From G038396625 sp038396625 (GTDB lineage Bacteria > Bacillota > Clostridia > Peptostreptococcales > Thermotaleaceae): 64,000 nt of DNA. The stretch covers positions 3,906,001-3,970,000 of the forward strand of contig CP121688.1 in the NCBI GenBank assembly GCA_038396625.1, written 5' to 3'. Below are positions 18,116 through 26,502 of the stretch, one piece after another (the stretch's first letter is position 1; every line of letters begins with the position of its first letter). Position numbers and translations under genes: made by a program. The notes beneath the pieces were generated by a model that did no database searches, had not been told where the DNA came from, and saw only the letters and a program-made list of their open reading frames with translations.

Positions 18116-19960
18116 TTATAATAAATCTAGTTCTTTGAGCTTTTCTTCTTTAGGCAGCCCTGTTTTTAAGTCCCATCCCATTGCCGTATAAAATTCATCT
18201 AGCATTACTTCAATATCTGCTACCTGACCTTTTCCTAATCCATCGGGTGCTGGTTCTGTTGTGAGCCTTTGTGGAAGGGTATCATCTTTTCTATTAAATC
18301 CTTCCCTAGCATTAAATAGTCTTTCCAAATTGATTACTCTTTCGGCACCTTTTAGTAATTCTCTCAAATTTTGATTTTCACCTGTGGCTGCATTGTACAG
18401 TGCCGTCCAAGTACTTCCTTTAACTGCTAACGTGATACTTGCAAATAAGCAAACACCCAGCAGGTTGGTTAACATAGATAATTCCATAAGAGGTTTTACC
18501 CACGCTTTATTCTTCTCTTCAAAGGGAGAATACTTTTCATTGATATGTAGTTCAGGTTCTGTATATCCGAAGGCATCAATAACAGAAGCATAAGGTCTTA
18601 GATGGTCGGCTCCTCTAGGAGAAATCATATGGGATAGTGCTTCCCCTTTACTTGCTCTAACACCACATGAAGCAATTTCCGTACCTTTCACATGGAAAAC
18701 ATATTTTTCTGCATCTTTACCTATCTTCTTTGCTGCTCTATAGGAGCCCTCCGCTAAAACATCTCCAAATCCTTCTCTAAGCGCTATTTTCTTAACCATT
18801 TCAATCATGCTTTTGCTATTGCCAAACATAAGCTCCAAACCATCTGCTGTGTTTTTATCGATCAACCCTTTTTCATACCATTCCATAGCTGTAGCAATAA
18901 CCTGACCAGTAGAAATTGTATCCAATCCCATTCTATTGCATATATAGTTCGCCTTGGTTATAGCGTTTAAATCATCAATGCCACACTTAGCCCCAAAAGC
19001 GCCTATGGTTTCATACTCAGGTCCTCCTCCTGATTCTCCTTTGTATTCCCCTTCTACGATTTCCGTGTGTCTACCACACGCAATGGGACACCCATAACAA
19101 GGCCATGGCTTTACTTTCAATTTTTCATGATAAGCCTTATGTCCAATCTTGTCCATAACATCAAATGTAGTTTTCTGCCAATTTTTTGTTGGTAAAAGAC
19201 CCAACGCATGAATAGAATCCGTAAAAGATGAGGTTCCAAAAGGCTTTAATTCTTCTCTAACAAAAACTTCATCATTCAATTCTTCTCTTGCTTTCTTTGC
19301 ATAATTATGCATATCATTTTCATCAGCTATATCTAGCTTGCCACTCCCAAAGCAAGCTAGTGCTTTTAAGTTTTTGCTTCCCATTACAGCACCTGCTCCA
19401 CCTCTTCCAGCTGCCCTATGTCCATCTACCATAATGGCTGAAAATTTTACAAGATTTTCTCCCCCAGGTCCTATTTCGGCGATTCTCACTTTTTCATTAT
19501 TTAGCTCACTTCTTATTTGCTTTTCTGTTTCTTCTGTATCCAGTCCCCACAAATGTTTTGCATCTTTAAATACAATATGCCCATCGCTGATAGAAATGTA
19601 TATAGGTGTATCACTCTTACCTGTCACTACAATCACGTCATAGCCTGCCTTTTTAATCATAGGTGCTATATGCCCACCTACATTTGACATCCCAACAGTT
19701 CCTGATAAAGGCGATTTAAAACCAATACAGACTCTTCCAGAACAAGGAGCCTTTGTAGCCGTTAATGGTCCTGTTGATAGCACAAGCATATTTTCTTCAC
19801 TTAAAGGATCTATGCCGGCCTTTAGATTATCATAAATTATTTTAGTTGAAAAACCTTCCCCTCCTATATACTTTTTATACCAATCCTTTGGTATTTCGAT
19901 TAGTTCCGTACTTTTATCTGTTAAGTTAATTTTTAGGATCTTCCCTTTGTAACCTTTCAT
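18116..19960 (-). CDS. Aldehyde:ferredoxin oxidoreductase (tungsten-type)
   Basis: Cytosolic enzyme of 614 residues that oxidises aldehydes to acids with ferredoxin as acceptor, using a bis-pyranopterin tungsten or molybdenum cofactor and one [4Fe-4S] cluster. The N-terminal domain begins MKGYKGKILKINLTDKSTE, with KKYIGGEGFSTKIIYDNL and STGPLTATKAPCSGRVCIGFKSPLSG. The cluster ligands are in WPCYGCPIACGRH (about 290), with a further Cys near the C-terminus (LLGVCLF). Length is normal for the family. The preceding region carries a candidate cofactor riboswitch with a terminator. It follows the corrinoid methyl-transfer genes but is separately controlled. Confidence 0.93.
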   Translation of the reverse strand: MKGYKGKILKINLTDKSTELIEIPKDWYKKYIGGEGFSTKIIYDNLKAGIDPLSEENMLVLSTGPLTATKAPCSGRVCIGFKSPLSGTVGMSNVGGHIAPMIKKAGYDVIVVTGKSDTPIYISISDGHIVFKDAKHLWGLDTEETEKQIRSELNNEKVRIAEIGPGGENLVKFSAIMVDGHRAAGRGGAGAVMGSKNLKALACFGSGKLDIADENDMHNYAKKAREELNDEVFVREELKPFGTSSFTDSIHALGLLPTKNWQKTTFDVMDKIGHKAYHEKLKVKPWPCYGCPIACGRHTEIVEGEYKGESGGGPEYETIGAFGAKCGIDDLNAITKANYICNRMGLDTISTGQVIATAMEWYEKGLIDKNTADGLELMFGNSKSMIEMVKKIALREGFGDVLAEGSYRAAKKIGKDAEKYVFHVKGTEIASCGVRASKGEALSHMISPRGADHLRPYASVIDAFGYTEPELHINEKYSPFEEKNKAWVKPLMELSMLTNLLGVCLFASITLAVKGSTWTALYNAATGENQNLRELLKGAERVINLERLFNAREGFNRKDDTLPQRLTTEPAPDGLGKGQVADIEVMLDEFYTAMGWDLKTGLPKEEKLKELDLL

Positions 19961-19988
19961 ATAATCTCCCCCTTTTATTTTTTTCTAC

Positions 19989-20041
19989 AAAAAAAGTTCA
20001 TCTACATAAGGTTAGAATAAACCTTTTATATAGATGAACTC
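19989..20041 (-). terminator. Attenuator-type terminator in the aldehyde oxidoreductase leader
   Basis: On the minus strand, GGAGTTCATCTA pairs with TAGATGAACT and is followed by seven Ts. The stem lies just before the coding region. Its 5' arm overlaps the 3' end (GGAG) of the upstream structured RNA, so ligand binding could decide whether it forms. Confidence 0.75.
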
Positions 20042-20125
20042 CTTTGCACACTGGCAGGGATAAAATTGCTCTTTATCCCCTATCGTTCCAAAAACGTATG
20101 TTACTTTTTTGGAATCGGAGCATAA
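20031..20125 (-). ncRNA. Candidate Moco/Tuco riboswitch aptamer
   Basis: Leader RNA read on the minus strand: CTCCG, a hairpin TTCCAAAAA/TTTTTGGAA, CGATAGG, a hairpin GGGATAAA/TTTATCCC, then TGCCAGTGTGCAAAGGAG. The terminal CTCC/GGAG pairing closes the structure and competes with the terminator arm. Position directly upstream of a tungstopterin enzyme, two internal hairpins and the conserved GCC..GTGCAA-GGAG tail fit the Moco motif or its tungsten variant. A covariance-model search was not possible. Confidence 0.6.
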
Positions 20126-20278
20126 ATATTAAATTTTATAAGTCTTTTTTCGTCTTCTTTTTCGTACTAGCTATATTTAAAAACTTTTATACACTATATT
20201 CGTGTATCTGTAAATTATGCTAGCATTTATACATATTGCTACCAAAATACTTAAATTCTTTACAAATACTATATAGCC

Positions 20279-22651
20279 CTAAAACCCCATATTTAAGATA
20301 TATTTCTCCTGAAATTCTTTTGCATTTGCCAGTTCAAAATGTTTTACCTTCCTTTTGATCTCGTAGATCTTTTTATCTGCATCCTTATTTAATAAATACT
20401 GTATGACACCACGCAAAGCACTATTGCCTACCAAACTTATTTTGTTTTTCAGTTCTTTGGGAATTAATCCTATTCTGATAGCATTTTCTATATTGATTTT
20501 ATTGCCGAAGCCTCCTGCGATCAAGACATGGTCTATATCATTATAGCAGCAGTCAAATCTGTTGATTAGAATATCGATACCTGTTCGAATCGCAGATTTG
20601 GCCAATTGAACTTCTCGAATATCTTTTTGATAGAATTTTATTGCCTTGTCCTTTGTTTTTGAAATCAAGATATGATCTTCTGTATTTTCTAGCTTGAGCC
20701 TTCCTGTATGATCAATCCAATGCTGATCTAAACCAACCGCTACAATATCTACTACACCTGACCCACAAATACCCGCTGGCTTCCCATTATGAATGGTTTC
20801 ATAGGCAATCTTGTCCTGTTTTATAAAAACTTTGCTAATTGCACCATCCACGCTGCCAATTCCATCAATAATATTTGCTCCTTCAAAGGCTGGCCCTGCG
20901 GCTGTAGACGCACAATAGATCTTTTCTCCATTACCCAAGGTGATTTCTCCGTTGGTTCCTATATCTACAAATAATATGGTTTCCTCTAAATCATTAAAAC
21001 CATAATTAAACATTCCAGAAACAATATCTGCTCCAATATAAGCAGAAACACAAGGAAGTAAAGTTACTTTGCAGTGCAACAAATCTTTCTCAAAAATTTC
21101 TGTATAATCATACATCTGTTGATCTAAAACAATGGTCGTAAAGGGACTTTGAGATAAATTTTGGGTGGGTAACCCCAATAAAAAATATAGCATCGTGGTA
21201 TTTCCTACAATTCCTATATGATGAATATCTTCTAAATCTATAGAAATACTACTACATAATTCTTCAATACCCCTTTCAATACAATTTCTAAGAACTGTAG
21301 CCAATTGTTGATCATCATGACTTGTACTGTAATGAATCCTACTAATAACATCCCCTCCAAAGGGTCTTTGGGGGTTTAAAACAGCATAACTTCCAATAAT
21401 TTTTCCTTTTCGTAAATCAACAAGCATCATTGCAATGGTTGTGGTACCAATATCAATACCAATACCATAAGATTCTTGTTGTAATTTTTCTGTAATGCCT
21501 AAAACATAATTATTTTGTGTAATCAAATGTATTTGATTCGTCTTATTGATCTTTCCTAAGCTTTGCAAAGCCTTTAAAGAATAATGAAAGTTTTTATGAA
21601 ATTGTTCATTAATTCTTTCTGTAAGACTTTTTTCTCCTGTTGCATTTTCCAAGATTCCATCCGTGGTAAAAATTTCTACTCTAGGGTTTAATTCAAAAGA
21701 TTTATGAGCATAGTCTGTTAATATGCTGTAGGATGTATTGTGATGTTCTAGCTCAATAGTCAAATCAGACTGGGGATAGGCATGACATGCCAATCGTATC
21801 CCCTTTTTTAATGCTTCTTCAGACAAGCATTTTTCATCTTCATTAGTCACCTCTAAACGATGATTCAATGCCCTTATCTTACACTTTCCGCACCTTCCTG
21901 TTCCATTACAAGGAGCATCTATCGAAATTTTATGTTCTCTAAGAATATCTAACAGACTTTGCCCCTTTGTTCCATATACAGACTGTTTTTGTTGATTGGA
22001 TATAATATCAATTTTAATTCTTTCCTCACTTCGGAACTGACAAGATAGATTTTGACATTGACTACAGCTGTGATCCTTAGTAGCCTTTCCTAGATTTTTG
22101 TCCGCTCCATAAAAATACGCCAAAGACTTTACAGGTTTTAGCATATATGCTTCTGTAATAGTAATCCCTAAATTTGCTTCTTTTGAAAAACTTTCTAGGA
22201 TGTCTTGTTGAAATGTTATGGGTGTATTTGGCTGATCTCCTGGAGAAAATCTTTGGGTTAAATTTACTTTCATTTCCTCTGCATCCTTTGAAATCACTTG
22301 AAAGAGTTGATTGCTGGCGTCAAAAAGTATATGATCAGCTATCCCATCTAGCATCATTGCTCGTAGGGGTTCATTCTTTTGGAATAATAAGGTTACTTCT
22401 TCACTGATTTTTTCTCCCAGGGTCAATAAGCAAGGAACATAATATTCATATTGATCACAAAGTGTCTTTGTTGCTTCATTGGACATAAATTGGAAGCTTC
22501 CTCTCATGTCTACCAACAACTGGGCTTTCTTAAACATTTCATCATACATTTCATTCATCCTATCATAGATGAGACTGCTTTGACTGCAATGAAGAGCTTT
22601 CAGAACTTTTTCTTTGTTACACTGAATTCTTAGGGTTGATACCATTGTCAT
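20279..22651 (-). CDS. Reductive activator of corrinoid methyl-transfer proteins (RACE/RamQ-like) with MetH-activation-like N-terminus
   Basis: Protein of 790 residues expected to re-reduce inactive Co(II) corrinoid. Residues ~1-190 resemble the activation domain of B12 methionine synthase (RFSPGDQPNTPITFQQDIL and LTITEAYMLKPVKSLAYFYG-type motif). A Cys cluster CSQCQNLSC follows (~200-208). A [2Fe-2S] ferredoxin domain has APCNGTGRCGKCKIR and RLACHAYP (~245-300). The rest is the ASKHA-type DUF4445 region, with GIDIGTTTIAMMLVDL, GIVGNTTMLYFLLG, FVDIGTNGEI, GPAFEGANI and LIAGGFGNKINIENA. It lies 130 nt downstream of the methyltransferase gene, so it is the obvious partner of the corrinoid protein at 24181. 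Confidence 0.88.
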   Translation of the reverse strand: MTMVSTLRIQCNKEKVLKALHCSQSSLIYDRMNEMYDEMFKKAQLLVDMRGSFQFMSNEATKTLCDQYEYYVPCLLTLGEKISEEVTLLFQKNEPLRAMMLDGIADHILFDASNQLFQVISKDAEEMKVNLTQRFSPGDQPNTPITFQQDILESFSKEANLGITITEAYMLKPVKSLAYFYGADKNLGKATKDHSCSQCQNLSCQFRSEERIKIDIISNQQKQSVYGTKGQSLLDILREHKISIDAPCNGTGRCGKCKIRALNHRLEVTNEDEKCLSEEALKKGIRLACHAYPQSDLTIELEHHNTSYSILTDYAHKSFELNPRVEIFTTDGILENATGEKSLTERINEQFHKNFHYSLKALQSLGKINKTNQIHLITQNNYVLGITEKLQQESYGIGIDIGTTTIAMMLVDLRKGKIIGSYAVLNPQRPFGGDVISRIHYSTSHDDQQLATVLRNCIERGIEELCSSISIDLEDIHHIGIVGNTTMLYFLLGLPTQNLSQSPFTTIVLDQQMYDYTEIFEKDLLHCKVTLLPCVSAYIGADIVSGMFNYGFNDLEETILFVDIGTNGEITLGNGEKIYCASTAAGPAFEGANIIDGIGSVDGAISKVFIKQDKIAYETIHNGKPAGICGSGVVDIVAVGLDQHWIDHTGRLKLENTEDHILISKTKDKAIKFYQKDIREVQLAKSAIRTGIDILINRFDCCYNDIDHVLIAGGFGNKINIENAIRIGLIPKELKNKISLVGNSALRGVIQYLLNKDADKKIYEIKRKVKHFELANAKEFQEKYILNMGF

Positions 22652-22781
22652 TTTGTCACCTTCTCAATAAAAAAGAAATGGATTCGATGAAGTTTTGATT
22701 TTTCTCCATCGAATCTTTAAAAGATCTTTCCCACCTTTTATCAACTATACATCTTGTCTATTCTATAAAAGCGTACTTGTC

Positions 22782-24164
22782 TTATGCCATATTCTCAAAA
22801 GGAATTCCTAATCCATATAACTCTTTTTTCACTTCTTCATAAATCTTTAAATATTCCTCCGATGGGGTAACGCGCACAACATCATACAATTCCTCAAAAC
22901 TATATCCTTCAGGAGCTTTTCCTATAAACGACTCATATCTTTCAAAGAGTTTATTGATTTTATCATTCACTTCTCGTCTATCTAGTTTTACTGCCGCTCG
23001 ACTTACTTCTGCTGCCCATCTGGATTCTAGTCCTGTACCATGGTTATCTTTGGTAGGCTTATGAATGCGTACACCAAAAATATGATAACCAGATACAGTT
23101 TGTGCCAATACCGAGGCAGCAATTTCATAAAGCATAAGTTTAGTTCCTGGTCCTGCAGATGTGGTAATTGTTCCCTGAAGGATGGCATTACAATTTCTTA
23201 CAATCGCTTGACCCGCGGCACTTAAAATCCAAAGAGACATTCTATCGGTTGCACCTGCATTGTAGTAGGGCGTTACCTGTAAATCTAAATAAGCTGCACC
23301 TAAATGAGCCTGCCCTATCAATACAGCATGGAAAAATCCTCCCACAGCTGCTACTGCTGAGCCTTCCGCCCCTCCTGCGAAGGCGCCGATCACAGGTGCC
23401 CACCATACTTGCCTACAGCAATCATACTGAATTGTATGCATAATCTTATTGAGGGCATCTAAATCCGTTTTTAATTCAGAGGTGGTATGCGAACAAATTC
23501 CGTCTGTTTGTCTTATGCCACCTTCCCAACAAGTAGAGATGTCTGCCAGGGCAGACCCAGCTCCACCCAATAAATGCATACCACTTCTTCCAACCTTTTG
23601 AAGCACTTCTCTGATCTTTACTGCAGTAATTCTAGCAGCATATATTTCTAATGGACTTCCAAACATCACAGGTCTACCCTCGATTACATGGGGTGGATCA
23701 AAGTAAAAGGAATCTACTAATTTTTCTTGGGCGATACTTTGGTAGAGGGGCACCAACATGTTTTCTGTTGCTTTTCCACCAATTACACCTCCTTGTATCG
23801 TGGGTAAAATACTACTTTCAACATTACGACACCTCATGATTCTTTGGTCTTTCCCCTGCCCAATAACAATCTCCTTAGGCAGTTCGCTCATAATCTTATT
23901 GATTTCTGCTTCTGTAAACTGAATAATCCTTTTTGTTTCCATGGTGTACGTTCCCATGCTCAGATAAAACTCTTTCCCTGCTTGGAATAATCTATCTGCC
24001 ATGTCATCATCCATATTCACCACATTATCTTTATCAAATTTGATGCCATACTTCTTTACGAGTCTGGTGGTTTCTTTATAAACTTTCATGTCAAAGTCTC
24101 GCACTTCCATTTTGGGGCCTGTATTCATTGCGCGATCCATTAGTTCTATGATGTTTAAATACAT
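22782..24164 (-). CDS. MtmB-family corrinoid methyltransferase lacking pyrrolysine
   Basis: Methyltransferase of 460 residues, aligned by eye over its whole length with archaeal monomethylamine methyltransferase MtmB (458 residues). Shared features include LVKKYGIKFD, RIIQFTEAEI, PTIQGG, the G-R-x-GM loop, SELKTDLDAL, FAGGAEGS and the end YDVVRVTPSEEYLKIYEEVKKE. In MtmB, pyrrolysine 202 is in GMGV-O-G. Here the loop is GMHLLG and the aligned residue is Leu199 (TTG). The MtmB active-site Glu after 'IMD' also aligns with Trp (VWWAPVIG). The enzyme should therefore transfer a methyl group to the neighbouring corrinoid protein from another donor. Strong GGAGG site 9 nt before the ATG. Confidence 0.85.
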   Translation of the reverse strand: MYLNIIELMDRAMNTGPKMEVRDFDMKVYKETTRLVKKYGIKFDKDNVVNMDDDMADRLFQAGKEFYLSMGTYTMETKRIIQFTEAEINKIMSELPKEIVIGQGKDQRIMRCRNVESSILPTIQGGVIGGKATENMLVPLYQSIAQEKLVDSFYFDPPHVIEGRPVMFGSPLEIYAARITAVKIREVLQKVGRSGMHLLGGAGSALADISTCWEGGIRQTDGICSHTTSELKTDLDALNKIMHTIQYDCCRQVWWAPVIGAFAGGAEGSAVAAVGGFFHAVLIGQAHLGAAYLDLQVTPYYNAGATDRMSLWILSAAGQAIVRNCNAILQGTITTSAGPGTKLMLYEIAASVLAQTVSGYHIFGVRIHKPTKDNHGTGLESRWAAEVSRAAVKLDRREVNDKINKLFERYESFIGKAPEGYSFEELYDVVRVTPSEEYLKIYEEVKKELYGLGIPFENMA

Positions 24165-24180
24165 CTGTCCTTCCCTCCTC

Positions 24181-24840
24181 TTACGATGGTCTTTTTACGA
24201 GGTCTTTTGCCAATGACACCCCTGATGCTGCACTGATTGAGTAACCATCTGCGCCAATTTGCTGTGCCCATGAGTCTTGTACAGCACCTCCACCAAGCAT
24301 AATTTTATACTGATCCCTCAAGCCTAATCGAATCAAATCCTCAATTAATTCTTTCTGTTGAATTAAACTGGTTGTCATCAAGCATGATATGGCAATGATA
24401 TCTGCATCCACCTCTTTTGCCTTTTCTATAAAGCTATCGATTGGCTTATCTATGCCAATATCATAAACGGTAAAACCAGATGCCATTAACAAAGTAGCAA
24501 ATATGTTTTTTCCTACATCATGTATATCCCCCTTAGGTGTTCCTATGACGACTTTTCCACATATTAAATCTTCCTTTTCGTCTTGAGGAAGGTTTTCAAT
24601 GATCAGATCAATTCCAACTTTTATTGCCTCTGATGCAAAAATTAACTCTGGTAGAAAATATTCTAATCGATCGAACCTTTCTTTTACCACCTCGATACCT
24701 ACAAGCAGTCCCTCATGAATAATTTTCTTAGGAGGTAACTTTGCATCAATTAATTCTTTTACAATTTCTAGGGTTTGTTCTTTATCATAAATAATAATAG
24801 CTTCAGATAGAGCTTTTAATTTTTCTTCAATATTGCTCAT
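24181..24840 (-). CDS. Corrinoid (B12-binding) methyl-carrier protein
   Basis: MtmC/MttC-like corrinoid protein of 219 residues. The N-terminal helical cap (about 1-90) leads into the Rossmann B12 domain, with the base-off His motif GDIHDVGKN (about 125), DIIAISCLMTTS and IMLGGGAVQ. It accepts a methyl group on Co(I) and passes it to a downstream methyltransferase, presumably towards methyl-THF or methyl-CoM-like chemistry encoded elsewhere. It is 16 nt from the MtmB-like gene, in the same operon. Confidence 0.93.
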   Translation of the reverse strand: MSNIEEKLKALSEAIIIYDKEQTLEIVKELIDAKLPPKKIIHEGLLVGIEVVKERFDRLEYFLPELIFASEAIKVGIDLIIENLPQDEKEDLICGKVVIGTPKGDIHDVGKNIFATLLMASGFTVYDIGIDKPIDSFIEKAKEVDADIIAISCLMTTSLIQQKELIEDLIRLGLRDQYKIMLGGGAVQDSWAQQIGADGYSISAASGVSLAKDLVKRPS

Positions 24841-24911
24841 AAAATCCCACCTTAAACAAATTGGTTATTATGCTGTATAGAATAATCATTGTATATTATT
24901 GCAACACCTCC

Positions 24912-26231
24912 TTAAAGAATGAGGTGTGCAATTGGCGTAATGATCACTAAAGTAAGGATCGTTCTTTCAATCCATATGATCACCAAGTCTTTTAAAGAAA
25001 GAGGAATTTCTGTAGATAAAATACAAGGAACCGTGGTTGTAAACATTAAGATCCCTGTAATACATCCCACCCCTATTACAAACCTTGTAATCAATGGCGC
25101 TCCAATAGCTACTAATGCAGGTAGATACATTTCTGCAATACCTAGACTAGTGGCCTTTGCAGCCAACAAAGGCTCTGGTATCTTTAATAATAGGGTAAAG
25201 GGATAGAATAAATAACCAAGTATATCAAATACAGGTGTATATTCTGCAAGCAATAATCCAATCAATCCCATGGACAAGAAATTAGGTAAAAAAGCAGTGA
25301 CGAGATGAAGGGCATCTTTTGTATTTTCTATCATACTGGTATGTAATGGTCTCGCTTCACTGGCAACCTTTAATCCCTCTTTAATGGCATTTTTAAATAA
25401 ATTTCCTTCTAACCTTTCTTCTGGAAAACCTTCTTTTCCTTGGTAATAAGCATCTGGTTTTACACTAAGAGGTTTGATCCTAGCAGTAATGGCTGTAACA
25501 ATAAAGGTCACTAGTAAAGTCAATCCAAAAAAGATATTCCATACCTGCATTAAGTCCAAGGTTTTTGCTACTACGATCATAAAAGTTGCCGCTACTGTTG
25601 TAAATCCTGTGGCAACAATACAAGCTTCCTTAGCAGTGTACTTCCTTTCCTTATATAAACTATTGGTAATCAGTAATGCAACAGCAGAACTGCCTACAAA
25701 GGAAGCCACTGCATCAATTGCAGATAATCCAGGGGTTTTCCATATGGGGCGCATGATGGGTCTCATGAGTACGCCAATAAAATCTACAAACCCATAGCCA
25801 ATAATAAAGGTTAGAAATATTGCTCCTATAGGTATTAATAATCCTACTTGTACAGCCAATGACTTAAATAAAAACGGACCAAAATCAGGAGCTAAAATTG
25901 CTTTTGGACCTACATTGAAATAAACCAAAAGCGCAAATATACTCCCTAGTATCTTAAAAATTGAAAACACTGTTGCTGTTTTATTTTGGTTCCAAGTCTT
26001 AGTGATAAAAGGATATACTGTTCCTACTAAAATAGCGATTAAGGCATAGTTTTTTCCAAATGCTTCAAAGTTTGTTAATATATAATTAGTAACATGATCT
26101 AAGGGTACAGAACTCGTTTCACCAATGGTAATAGGTATAAAAAACATAAAGATACCAATTGCACTAAGAATGACAAACTTTAATACATTTGATAATTTGG
26201 TATATGAAACAGAACTATTGATGTTTTCCAT
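24912..26231 (-). CDS. YjiH-family membrane protein (Gate/nucleoside-recognition fold), candidate substrate transporter
   Basis: Integral membrane protein of about 439 residues with roughly 11 hydrophobic segments. The start is taken at ATG 26231 (MENINSSVSY), because the GTG at 26240 is on the GGGGAG site. Gate-type features include FIGVLMRPIMRPIWKTPGLSAIDAVASFVGSSAVALLI and a second similar half near VFDILGYLFYPFTLLLKIPEPLLAAKATSLGIAEMYLPALV. The function of YjiH proteins is not established. First gene of the methyl-transfer operon, so a role in taking up the methyl donor is a reasonable inference. Confidence 0.75.
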   Translation of the reverse strand: MENINSSVSYTKLSNVLKFVILSAIGIFMFFIPITIGETSSVPLDHVTNYILTNFEAFGKNYALIAILVGTVYPFITKTWNQNKTATVFSIFKILGSIFALLVYFNVGPKAILAPDFGPFLFKSLAVQVGLLIPIGAIFLTFIIGYGFVDFIGVLMRPIMRPIWKTPGLSAIDAVASFVGSSAVALLITNSLYKERKYTAKEACIVATGFTTVAATFMIVVAKTLDLMQVWNIFFGLTLLVTFIVTAITARIKPLSVKPDAYYQGKEGFPEERLEGNLFKNAIKEGLKVASEARPLHTSMIENTKDALHLVTAFLPNFLSMGLIGLLLAEYTPVFDILGYLFYPFTLLLKIPEPLLAAKATSLGIAEMYLPALVAIGAPLITRFVIGVGCITGILMFTTTVPCILSTEIPLSLKDLVIIWIERTILTLVIITPIAHLIL

Positions 26232-26405
26232 TATATTCACTCCCCAAATTGGAATTTAAAATCAAATTTTTTTATTCAACCAATCCTATGTTTCATCAAG
26301 CTATTGCTTGAAAACCTTTTCACCTCCCCCAAAAAAATTATATGCTGTTTTATCGCTAGCGAATGTGCAAAGAAAAGACTTTCTGTTTTCCTTTCTGAAA
26401 AATTG

Positions 26406-26463
26406 GTAATAAAAAAAGCCCGGCCTATGTTTAAAATATTATGACAATTGGGGCTTTTTTTCT
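26406..26463. terminator. Bidirectional terminator-like hairpin
   Basis: AAAAAAAGCCC (26406-26420 region) and GGGGCTTTTTTT (ending 26463) flank a ~30-nt loop. It lies between the AraC regulator stop and the YjiH gene. Confidence 0.6.
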
Positions 26464-26502
26464 ATAAATAATCTTGCGAGGTTTTTGTACTTTTTTGCTT
26501 TT

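Noticed and set aside
22782..24164. Annotation as trimethylamine methyltransferase MttB
   Set aside because: Length and the C-terminal YDVVRVTPSEEY segment match MtmB much better than MttB.
24895..24925. Hairpin ACACCTC/GAGGTGT at the YjiH stop codon
   Set aside because: No T-run and only 7 bp; the next gene clearly continues the operon, so it is not called a terminator.
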